A stretch of DNA of 64,000 nt from Prorocentrum cordatum (lineage: Eukaryota > Sar > Dinophyceae > Prorocentrales > Prorocentraceae). Every line of letters starts with the position of its first letter. The first letter of the stretch is position 1. The stretch covers positions 123,568-187,567 of the forward strand of contig CAUYUJ010019099.1 of assembly GCA_963575745.1 (NCBI GenBank), given 5' to 3'. The notes beneath the pieces are model-generated. The model made no database searches. It was not told the origin of the DNA and saw only the letters and a program-made list of their open reading frames with translations. Positions 43,901 through 50,897 of this stretch are shown in pieces. Both the position numbers and the translations under genes were made by a program.

Positions 43901-45224
43901 GTCTAAGAAGTTGCAGAGTACTGTGAAGCACCTGTCCTGGCACCCGCCCTGGGTCGAGGGCCCTCTGGCGGACGGCGCGGAGCATGTCGGCAGGCGGTTC
44001 CTGCGCGAGATGGACCTGCCGGCGGGGAACGGTCGGACTCAGAGCAGGCGGCCTCTCGTGCCGGATGTTGTCGGGCTCGGCCGGCACCCGTCCATCTGGT
44101 GGACGCAGAATCCGTTCTACAATGCCGCGTTTGACATTCAGCGCATGGGAGGAGGCCGGGGGGCGCGGGCGGCAGGGGAGCGCGCTCTCGGGGATTGGGT
44201 GGGTGACGGGCGAGAGGAGCGCTTTCGGTTCGCTCGGGACAACCCGGACCTGGTGGCGTACATGATGGCCCTGTGGGTGGAGCTGAACATGCGGATGGTG
44301 ATGCCCGCAGTGCTGCCGCACTCTGAGCAGTTCAAGTACATGGCCATGGCCAGGGCCGAGTGTGGCGCGGGAGGGAATCTGCACTACCACGGGTTCAGCG
44401 TAGGGTTGCCGGGGCCCGAGGTTGCGCGGGTGCGTGCGGACGTGGACGGGGAGGGCGACATGCTCCCGCCGAGCGTGACCAGCGACATGGCGGCGTGTTT
44501 GCCATCGCTGGAGGCGGGGCCGATGGCTTGGCCCCCGCAGGAGCAGAAGCGCCGCGTTGCTGCTCTCGCGGTCCTGGAGCGGGTGCTGCGCGCCGCTGCC
44601 GGCCGGCCAGGCGCGCGTGCATCCAGGGGTCGCGGGGGTGGGGGTACGGCGGCTTCAGGGTCTGGGAGTGAGGATGGCGCGGACGACGACGATGAGGATG
44701 AGTTCGTGGGCAGGGCTGATGCGCTGCTTGACGCGCTGGTGGATCGCGGGTGGTTGGTGATCGTGGATGTTGATGAGGGTGCGCGCGGTCGGGGAGGCGA
44801 CCGAGATGTTGCGTTCGAGCGTGTCGGCCGAGAGATTTCCGCGCGTGTGGACGCGCTGGGAGAGAGTCCTGTGGAGGATGGTGAGGGCGGTGACGGCGCA
44901 GAGGAAGCGGGTGCGGGTTGGCCTGGTCCCGCGGGGGTCCGCTTGCAGCGCTTGACGGGTGCTGGCGCTGATTTCGGCGTGCTGAAGCCAGAACGCGAGA
45001 ACGTTTCGCTGCAGAGCGTTCTGGAGAAGCGGTTCTACGAGTTCTTCGGGCACGTGGTCTCGGAGTGGAACCCCTGCTACGATGACGCGGGCGCGTGCAG
45101 ATACACGTGGACGACGAGGTTGGGGCCTTCGATGTTGACGTGGAGATGGAAGACCAGGCTGCTGCTGAGACGTCGGAGGCCCGGGCGGTTCGGAGCGTGC
45201 CTGCGTCTGCGCCGGAGTGCTTGA
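40980..45224 (+). CDS. Helitron Rep, N-terminal part with HUH motif
   Basis: Open frame of 1,414 codons; meaningful to about 45,094, after which the frame slips and the last ~40 residues are spurious. A zinc-ribbon-like region, FTCHECQERF to CAGVCMRCRRDLDK, lies at about residues 230-310. Next is a DUF6570-like segment with LLIALDHVQVHL and FRKNIISFPQDV (about 355-390). A Helitron_like_N region starts near 870 (VSVQEWVQHLMRYRAGQ). Rep motif 1 is PSIWWTQNP near 1,038. Rep motif 2 is the metal-binding HUH, LHYHGF, with His 1135 and His 1137. An unusually long acidic/Gly-rich insert (about 1,200-1,260, SGSEDGADDDDEDEF) separates HUH from the tyrosine motif. HUH endonucleases nick and join single strands in rolling-circle transposition. 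An Asp/Glu-rich low-complexity stretch near 43,400 may be linker. Confidence 0.85.
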   Translation: MQRESRVAAGFAANVVRDDDVVVLPVERPAGWTEPAHMAGAWWRGQGSRERRAEEGENPGRVWVGQLQEDAGVAGLLPEGGAGERTAKEGLDALQQAGQEARGAGRAGRGRGRRAKKRGRYGNVLRAVIRTRWAPGRSSEGAGPGVAESFVFGSAPESEHWEIRPNSRLRERCGGHVNQRARVAAGDVHQKCMLLALKTVPLRVAKYDVQLRDASVLAVQAAQAILTRMVKFTCHECQERFPAFHPAFEPQDQLADEMLLLRRGGDGLAACSTEVAEWDEVPPSDPPDGFALECAGVCMRCRRDLDKQASAAPTEDDLYQVVGLRTAQNHMDPCFRFPSDDLRDLFDQATLTESLLIALDHVQVHLATVSRTGLRKFRKNIISFPQDVAGFARRHELMKGYRVGDRVNSVRGFGERPDDPHRPERIAAGGTDEERQRFGVDVYGRLVFPGRVAEVLLNGEVIIDYDHGGRGRELQENVEPRVMLPWHPRKVHFSLMLRRNVGFGKEVVEGLHVRWRYCGHLLRALCAFAGTYGPWRLGGTANEPMHKYYDPRLFDVLPDDDIIRCYAPKESDAGAVLSGDEAGEAEGPGPVTRAEAIARDTVPCGVDVVTPRQFIAAGFDVHFVGPRDETQRGARVRDGDGAQRGDEGGQDAAGDGGAMEADEDQFDVGDGDEAMAVDHDVFSAWLEKAQFRYGGALQRWWAGLQPEAEGHLEGLKFGDDETTEDLFGRLLDAARGESKVVAVQRDRVPVECVCVDFLVHWIGPRVGGPFSDPGGGVTPEAVLDDVMLELAMAGRFVGAAQDKDTGCVEESLPEFDEDEEVARTGERMIYGWPGQSDDPIPARSVGRFARAFPLEFPMGIGDLFEGRPRRVSVQEWVQHLMRYRAGQFVGGPRGQRVMWAMVNVLLLNEARAKGFGVYRTMYRRAGLAVQGPSVMTKGGLRQILESEDRVRILVGQLANVGGDVPSTTMHWSYESKKLQSTVKHLSWHPPWVEGPLADGAEHVGRRFLREMDLPAGNGRTQSRRPLVPDVVGLGRHPSIWWTQNPFYNAAFDIQRMGGGRGARAAGERALGDWVGDGREERFRFARDNPDLVAYMMALWVELNMRMVMPAVLPHSEQFKYMAMARAECGAGGNLHYHGFSVGLPGPEVARVRADVDGEGDMLPPSVTSDMAACLPSLEAGPMAWPPQEQKRRVAALAVLERVLRAAAGRPGARASRGRGGGGTAASGSGSEDGADDDDEDEFVGRADALLDALVDRGWLVIVDVDEGARGRGGDRDVAFERVGREISARVDALGESPVEDGEGGDGAEEAGAGWPGPAGVRLQRLTGAGADFGVLKPERENVSLQSVLEKRFYEFFGHVVSEWNPCYDDAGACRYTWTTRLGPSMLTWRWKTRLLLRRRRPGRFGACLRLRRSA

Positions 45225-48200
45225 ACTTGCGGAAGGTTCTGGACGAGGCCTTTCAGTCCGAGGCAGCAGGGACGTTGGACGTGCAGCCGGTTTGGAGAAT
45301 GGTGTCCGCGCTGGTGAACAGGGTTGCGCGCCACACGAAGCATGGCATGGGCCCGCCGAAGCTCGGGGTACATGCGTGTGCGCGCGGAAAGGAGGGGTGC
45401 GTGTTCTGCCGGTATGATTTTCCGCGAGAGAGGTGGGGCCGCGTCGGGCCGAGACCGTTCCGGATGGAGAAGGTGCGCAGGGAGGGCCACTGGCAGGCGG
45501 TGTTTCCGAGGAACGACCGGCTCTGCAACAGCTACGAGGAGCACGTGCTCCTGGCCAATATGGGGAACATCGATTGGCGTCCTGTCCTGAACCTGTGGGC
45601 CGTCGTGGAGTACGTCACGAAATATGCGACGAAAGCGCCCAAGGGCTCGCGGAAGATCAAGGATGTGCTGGACGACGCCGTCAACGAGGTCTGCGCGTAC
45701 GTTCCCGACGGCGAGGGCACCGACTTCCTCCGACGCTCGATCCAGAAGTTCTTCGCTCGGATGCTCGGGGAGAGGGATTACCATTGTTACGAAGTGGCGC
45801 TGCTGGGGTTGCGCTTGCCAGTGGTCTTGTCCATGATGCCCGTCGTGACTCTGAACACGACGGGCGCGCGTGCCCTGAAGCCTGCGTCCGCACTGCGGGA
45901 CAAGTCGGAGGATGAGCCGGTTCACTGGAATAGCAAAGTGGACAAGTTCGACAAGCGCCTGGAGTTCGTGCGGCGCCAGCGGGCCCGGGGAGACGGGTCC
46001 ATCACGGAGGAGGAGGTGCGCGATGTGTCACTCTTTGAGTTTTACTGGAAGTACGCCGTGTATCGAGGGAAGCTGAGGCGCGGGAACCCTGCGGTGTGCC
46101 TGCAGGTGACGCCCGGCTACAGCGCGGAGTGTGCGAACGTGGAGCACGCCTGCCACGAGGCGTACGCGCGGGCGAACGTCATCGCGCACTGGCGGCACAT
46201 GGCGACGGTGGACCGCAGAGCCATGATCGGTGCAGAGATGCGGCGCGACGTCCGCCCTGTGCCGGAAGTCTGCATTGGGGCCGCGGATTTCGTGCCCCAT
46301 GCTGGGGGCGATCGGTTCCTGGGAGTGCAGGATTTGTGGTTCAAGTCGGGGGGGGCGGCTTGGAGGGGCAGGGAGGATCGGTTCTGGGGAGATATGTTGA
46401 TGGAGATGCTCACGGACCCGATGCTCCGACAGTGGGTGCCGGCGTGGGTCGTGGAGCAGTACAAACGCGCGAATCCGTTCTACAAGGAGGTGCTGGGCGC
46501 AATCTTGGAGGCTGGTGGGGTGCGGACCAACCGCGAGCTGCTGAGGCGGACGCGCCGCGAGATGGTGCGTCGGCACCGGGCGCGGCAGCAGGGGCGTGAC
46601 GCTGGGGCGGGCGACGCCGCGGGCGACGTGGGGGGCCAGGAAACCGACGGTGGCTCGAGGGAGGGTGACGCTGGCAGAGAGAGCGATGCGGCGGAGTCGG
46701 GGGAGGACGTGGAGGAGCTGGTGGACAGACTCGCGCAGAACGCCGAGGACGATCCCAACGAGGAGCCTCGGGATATCGTGTTGCGCGACCCGCGACCAGG
46801 GGAGGGTGTGGAGGGCGCCGCAGGTGCGGGGGAGGTGTCCGAGTGGGATCGCCGCCCAGCGGATGAGCGTGTTAGCGCGGCGGGCCCCGCGGTGCAGGCG
46901 GCAGACGTGCGCGTCGGGGATGTGGCGCGGGAGGACGTTCGCGCGAGGGTGCGTGTGAACCCGAAGGATTTCAATTGGCTGGATGAACCGTGCAATGTGT
47001 CCACAGGGGAGAAGCGGCGCCTCGAGGGGCTGCGCGATGTCTGGTACGGCAAGGCCAACGTGGGTGACGGGGCCGAGGTCGTCTTGCGCGAAGACCTGGA
47101 TCCCTGGCAGAAGTTTGCTCACGACATCGTTATGGATGGACGCCACTCCGAGAAGGACCCGCTCCGCCTGATGGTCACGGGCGTGGCAGGTACGGGGAAG
47201 TCGCGCACGGTGCGTAGTTTTGTGGCGGCGAGGCGACAGAGGGCGCGTCAGACGGCTCCGCGGACCAGAATGGATCGGGTGCCGGGCCTCCGGGGTGGGA
47301 TGCGCGAGGGAAGGCGCTCTCAGTCGGAGATTGATGAGGAGGTGCGGAATTGCTGTTTGCTGGCTGCTCCGACTGGGTGCGCCTCGTTCCAGTTGAAGTA
47401 TGGGGCGACTACTCTGCACAGGGCTTTCGGTGTTCCGGTGGGGTACTGCGGGCCTTGGAAGCAAAAGGGCGGTGAACGCTTCTTGCGGACGCGGGGCCGG
47501 TTGCGGCAGGCGAAGCTGTTTGTGTTGCATGAGATGAGTATGGTCGGGCGGCAGATGTTGGGGAAGATCGAGTACAAGGTGCAGGACACTCTGGGCACGG
47601 ATGCGAAGTTTGCGGCACGCGGAGGAGGCGGACAAGGAGGAAAGGGGAGGAAGATGGAGGAGGACGAGCCAGTGTATCTCGGCGGGAAGGATGTCGTGCT
47701 GGCAGGAGATCCGCAGCAGGCGCCGCCCATCGGCGACGATCCGTTGTCTCGAATGGGCAAGTATGAGGGGCATGGGAAAAATAAGCCGAGGGGGGCGGAG
47801 CGCACTCCAGACGATGCGTGGAGCACGGAGAAGTTGGTGGCCACGGGCCAGTTTGTGCGCAATACGTTCCAGGACGTCGCCGTGCTACGGCGCGTGCACA
47901 GATGGAGTGGGAAGAAGGAGGGTCTGTCCGCCGAGCGGCAGGCGGAGTGCCGGCGGGATGCCGATCGTTTTCTGGAGGTGACCAAAGGAATAGCGCAGTG
48001 CACGTGGGACCAGTCGGATCATGCGTGGTTGAGGCGCCGGAACAGGTCGGTGCTGCAGATGACGAAGGAGGGCAGGGAGGAGCTCGCAGCGTTCGAGACG
48101 GCGCCGCTGCTGATGGATGGCAGGACGGATCGGGCGTCGGGTGCCTGCGGCGCGGATAGGGTGAACCTGGAGAGGCTGTACCAGGTGGCGGCTGCCAGTG

Positions 48201-48619
48201 GCAAGCCCATTGCGTCTCTGCGCGCCTATCACATTTGGAAGGATAAAAGTAAATCTCGGCCGGAAGAGATGGCGGCCGACGATTTCCGAGGGATCGAGAA
48301 CGAGCTTCACATGTGTGAAGGGGCGCGCGTGCTGCTGACGCAGAACTTGTGGGTCGAGGCGGGGTTGATGAACGGGGCGATGGGCACGCTGCGCGGGTGC
48401 ATGTGGCCGGACGGGGCGGGCCCGCACAACAGTGCGCGCCCGGACTTGCAGGCGCCGATTTGTGTTTTTGTCGAGTTCGACGACGTCGATCTGGGAAAAG
48501 ACGAGAATGGCGAGCCGCGGTCTTTCTTCAAGAACGATCCTGTGCGCAAGAACTGGGTGCCCATCTGGAGGCAGACTGTATCGTCCACGACGGAGGACGG
48601 CCTCGCGCGCGAGAACTAA
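45095..48619 (+). CDS. Helitron Rep C-terminal part and Pif1-type helicase
   Basis: Open frame of 1,174 codons starting from a GTG; it continues the previous ORF after a one-base slip near 45,090. Residues about 80-112 carry the Helitron pattern HACARGKEGCVFCRYDFP. The catalytic pair is in EYVTKYATKA, with Tyr 173 and Tyr 177 (YxxxY as in Helitron Rep). Helicase motifs: Walker A GVAGTGKS (696-703), LLAAPTGCAS (Ia), VLHEMSMV where Walker B should be DE but is His 812-Glu 813, GDPQQAPP (871-878) and GLMNGAMGTLRG. The frame ends at a TAA inside REN*PLQLAWALTHWKAQG, directly before the last motifs, so the protein is cut just short of motif VI. A linker of about 170 residues rich in Asp/Glu and Arg (46,600-46,950) joins Rep and helicase. 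Confidence 0.93.
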   Translation: MQIHVDDEVGAFDVDVEMEDQAAAETSEARAVRSVPASAPECLNLRKVLDEAFQSEAAGTLDVQPVWRMVSALVNRVARHTKHGMGPPKLGVHACARGKEGCVFCRYDFPRERWGRVGPRPFRMEKVRREGHWQAVFPRNDRLCNSYEEHVLLANMGNIDWRPVLNLWAVVEYVTKYATKAPKGSRKIKDVLDDAVNEVCAYVPDGEGTDFLRRSIQKFFARMLGERDYHCYEVALLGLRLPVVLSMMPVVTLNTTGARALKPASALRDKSEDEPVHWNSKVDKFDKRLEFVRRQRARGDGSITEEEVRDVSLFEFYWKYAVYRGKLRRGNPAVCLQVTPGYSAECANVEHACHEAYARANVIAHWRHMATVDRRAMIGAEMRRDVRPVPEVCIGAADFVPHAGGDRFLGVQDLWFKSGGAAWRGREDRFWGDMLMEMLTDPMLRQWVPAWVVEQYKRANPFYKEVLGAILEAGGVRTNRELLRRTRREMVRRHRARQQGRDAGAGDAAGDVGGQETDGGSREGDAGRESDAAESGEDVEELVDRLAQNAEDDPNEEPRDIVLRDPRPGEGVEGAAGAGEVSEWDRRPADERVSAAGPAVQAADVRVGDVAREDVRARVRVNPKDFNWLDEPCNVSTGEKRRLEGLRDVWYGKANVGDGAEVVLREDLDPWQKFAHDIVMDGRHSEKDPLRLMVTGVAGTGKSRTVRSFVAARRQRARQTAPRTRMDRVPGLRGGMREGRRSQSEIDEEVRNCCLLAAPTGCASFQLKYGATTLHRAFGVPVGYCGPWKQKGGERFLRTRGRLRQAKLFVLHEMSMVGRQMLGKIEYKVQDTLGTDAKFAARGGGGQGGKGRKMEEDEPVYLGGKDVVLAGDPQQAPPIGDDPLSRMGKYEGHGKNKPRGAERTPDDAWSTEKLVATGQFVRNTFQDVAVLRRVHRWSGKKEGLSAERQAECRRDADRFLEVTKGIAQCTWDQSDHAWLRRRNRSVLQMTKEGREELAAFETAPLLMDGRTDRASGACGADRVNLERLYQVAAASGKPIASLRAYHIWKDKSKSRPEEMAADDFRGIENELHMCEGARVLLTQNLWVEAGLMNGAMGTLRGCMWPDGAGPHNSARPDLQAPICVFVEFDDVDLGKDENGEPRSFFKNDPVRKNWVPIWRQTVSSTTEDGLAREN

Positions 48620-48782
48620 CCGCTGCAGCTGGCGTGGGCTTTGACGCACTGGAAGGCGCAGGGGATGACGTTGGCGAAAGTCCGCGTGCACATGTCGGCG
48701 AAGACCGCGGCCGTCGCTGGGATCGGGTTCGTCGCAACGACGCGCGTCAGGCATCCGTGGGACTTGGTGTTCGAGGAAGACT
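48620..48782 (+). pseudogene. Terminal helicase motifs after an in-frame TAA
   Basis: Same frame as the helicase ORF. It reads PLQLAWALTHWKAQGMTL, the conserved Pif1 block, and then FVATTRVRHPWDLVFEED, the arginine-finger motif VI. Only one stop (48,617-48,619) separates them from the main ORF, so this is clearly the same protein. At 48,781-48,783 a TTT marks another frame change into LPEYADFM. Confidence 0.88.
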
Positions 48783-49124
48783 TTGCCGGAGTACGCGGAC
48801 TTCATGCGGGCCAGGCACACGACGGCGTTCCGGGAGCGCCGTCGGTTCGAGCTGCGGTTGGAGGCGCGCGCTTCGTCAACGTTGCGGAAGTATGGGTACT
48901 GCGAGGCGGATTTGTGGACTGCAGAGGAGAGGCGTGCGGCGGGGAGATTGTTGGGCCGTCTCGAGACCGTCCGTGCGGCGCAGGCGGAGAGGCTCAGAGG
49001 TCTGAACAGAGTGGTGGATGATGACACTTGGCTCTGGGTGAGGACGGCGCGCCGTGCGTGTCCGCGTTGGCTGAGGCTGTCGATGCCGAGGCGGGGGGTG
49101 ATGACGTCGCGCGGCGGCGTCTGA
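48783..49124 (+). CDS. Post-helicase linker, segment 1
   Basis: Open frame of 113 codons starting LPEYADFMRARHTTAFRERR, which follows naturally from the helicase C-terminus. It is helical and Arg/Glu-rich (STLRKYGYCEADLWTAEERR). It is meaningful to about VVDDDTWLW (49,035); after that the reading passes to another frame. No domain is recognised; probably the linker from helicase to nuclease. Confidence 0.6.
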   Translation: MPEYADFMRARHTTAFRERRRFELRLEARASSTLRKYGYCEADLWTAEERRAAGRLLGRLETVRAAQAERLRGLNRVVDDDTWLWVRTARRACPRWLRLSMPRRGVMTSRGGV

Positions 49125-50011
49125 CCGCCGTGGCTGACAGGCTCCTGGACCGGAAGAGGGTGCGCGGTGCGACGTTGGAGGAACGTGAGGCCGCGCGGGA
49201 GCTGGCGGGTGGGGATGCAGAGGATTTCTATGGTGTTGACACGGTGGAAGAGGTGCGGGGGCGTTTGAGGGCTGCCGCTGCGCGGCTGTCCCGGGAGCGC
49301 CCGGACGACGACGGAGTGGAGTTGTTGGGCCGTGTCGCTGACATGATGGTGGATCGGTGGGTGGCGTGTGGGCGGTGGGATGGTCGCGTGTTCGATGTCG
49401 TGGACCCGAGCCTGGGCCCGCTGCACATGAGCGCTGTGAAGGAGGCCATGGGTGCGCTGGTGCCGCCGAGACTGCACGGGAGCTTGGATAAGGCGGCCAG
49501 GAAGATGAAGGATGCGTTCGGGGACGTTCGCGGTGGCTGCGCGCTGCGGATGGACAAGTGGGTCGTGAACGTGCGGTCGGAGAGCGCTCTGGCGGAGGGC
49601 AGACTGGAGCGTCAGGCGTTGGAGTTCTTCCGGAAGGTGGCGCGACAGCTGTGCTCAGGGTTAGACCTGTCGATGACTGTGGCCTCGGCAAAGGTGGGCG
49701 AGCACGTCGGCGCGGAGGAGAACCCAGAGCATTTTGCTCGGGTGGCGCACAACTGGACGAGCGTTTGGGACGCGAGCTGCGTCAGCGATAAGAAGGAGTT
49801 GCTGTTGGTTGCTGCCGTGGACGCTCTGAGCGTGTCTGGCGTTCCCCAGGATTGGATCTTTGTGCGCGTCCAGGCTGGTCGGGCGGGGGAGGCGCTCGGG
49901 CGTGCCGAGTCTCTTGACCGTGCGCGTGTACGATCGAGGCCGCAGGGAGGCGGTTGCAGGGCGAATCGCTCGGAATATCGACGCGCTGCTGCGGCCGATA
50001 CAGGCCAGTGA
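49028..50011 (+). CDS. Post-helicase region, segment 2 (unknown)
   Basis: Open frame of 327 codons; meaningful from about 49,040 to 49,890. Mostly alpha-helical: AEAVDAEAGGDDVARRRL, GELAGG-type helices, VELLGRVADMMVDRWVAC, VKEAMGALVPPRLHGSL, ALEFFRKVARQLCSGL. It has no Cys/His cluster and no motif I recognise. It ends in LLLVAAVDALSVSGVPQDW and IFVRVQAGRAGE before the frame changes near 49,900. The position between helicase and EEP nuclease suggests a structural linker or a diverged domain. Confidence 0.55.
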   Translation: MALGEDGAPCVSALAEAVDAEAGGDDVARRRLTAVADRLLDRKRVRGATLEEREAARELAGGDAEDFYGVDTVEEVRGRLRAAAARLSRERPDDDGVELLGRVADMMVDRWVACGRWDGRVFDVVDPSLGPLHMSAVKEAMGALVPPRLHGSLDKAARKMKDAFGDVRGGCALRMDKWVVNVRSESALAEGRLERQALEFFRKVARQLCSGLDLSMTVASAKVGEHVGAEENPEHFARVAHNWTSVWDASCVSDKKELLLVAAVDALSVSGVPQDWIFVRVQAGRAGEALGRAESLDRARVRSRPQGGGCRANRSEYRRAAAADTGQ

Positions 50012-50897
50012 TGGGCGGCGCCCGCCACCAGCGGTAGAGTTTGGGGAGGCGCCGCACGTTCGGGTGCCTTCGCAGAGGATCGCCGGCGCACTCGGGCTCC
50101 TGCTGGGCCACGTTGGTCGCGGGGCTGGGGCCGGGGTGCTGGATGCGTCGGCGGAGTCGTTCGTGCCAGACGTGCGTCGTGCGTTGCGGGGCGCGTTCGC
50201 GTCTTTTCGCGCGGGTGTCGGCGCGCGGGGTGCGCGGGATGTCATGGAGTTGTTGCTCTCGGACCAGGAGTGCCGTGACGCTCTGGACCTCTTCGGCGTC
50301 GTCCCGCGCGCGGATGTGTCCGGGCCCAGTGCGGCGGGCGCGGGTCGGGCGATGGCGGGTGTGGTGAGGAGGGCCGCGGACGAGGCAGGCGAGGGAGACG
50401 GCCTTGAGGGCGCGTCGACGTTGTCGTTTGCGACGTGGAACATTGCTGGTGGGCATCGCGCTGCCGTGGCGCCGCATTCCTGGACCGCGCGGGATCATCG
50501 CGCCGCGGTTCTTGGCGAGGTGCTCCGTTGGAGGCAGGCGCGCGGGTGTGACGTCGTTGCCTTGCAGGAGTGCGAGGGCGGGGGCGCGTGCGAGGAGCTG
50601 TCAGGGGAGTTTCAATTGGCGGGCGTTGCGCAGGCGCACGAGTCCAGGGGGTATGTGCATCTGTACGTCAGGCACGGTCTGCGGGCGGAATCTGTGGCTG
50701 TGCCAGGGCAGGATCCGTGCGTGCTGTGCCGTGTCCAGGTTCCCGGAGACGGCGGCGCCGGCGGCGATGGGCACGTGCACGTGGCGGCGGTGCACCTGCC
50801 ACGGACGCGTCATGGGAACGGCGTCGTGCGATACTTGGGAAGATTGTGGCGAAGTGCGGGGACGAATGCCATCGGCTGCTCATCGTGGGCGACATGA
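49860..50897 (+). CDS. EEP nuclease, N-terminal half
   Basis: The credible part is about 49,905-50,818. After a helical lead (TVRVYDRGRREAVAGRIARN and DVMELLLSDQECRDALDL) the endonuclease/exonuclease/phosphatase fold begins. STLSFATWNIAGG carries the motif I Asn (50,439-50,441), GCDVVALQEC the metal-binding Glu (50,568-50,570), and HVHVAAVHLP the His strand (50,793-50,795). The second half of the domain continues in another frame. EEP domains of LINEs, R2-like elements and Helentrons nick DNA; here it may assist target or donor cleavage. Confidence 0.8.
   Translation: MCASRLVGRGRRSGVPSLLTVRVYDRGRREAVAGRIARNIDALLRPIQASDGRRPPPAVEFGEAPHVRVPSQRIAGALGLLLGHVGRGAGAGVLDASAESFVPDVRRALRGAFASFRAGVGARGARDVMELLLSDQECRDALDLFGVVPRADVSGPSAAGAGRAMAGVVRRAADEAGEGDGLEGASTLSFATWNIAGGHRAAVAPHSWTARDHRAAVLGEVLRWRQARGCDVVALQECEGGGACEELSGEFQLAGVAQAHESRGYVHLYVRHGLRAESVAVPGQDPCVLCRVQVPGDGGAGGDGHVHVAAVHLPRTRHGNGVVRYLGRLWRSAGTNAIGCSSWAT

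Noticed and set aside
42168-44390. 740-codon antisense ORF over the Rep gene
   Set aside because: Shadow of the GC-rich sense frame; it is Arg/His/Pro-rich and has no domain, whereas the sense frame has Rep motifs.
46028-47773. 581-codon antisense ORF over the helicase
   Set aside because: Shadow of the sense helicase frame.
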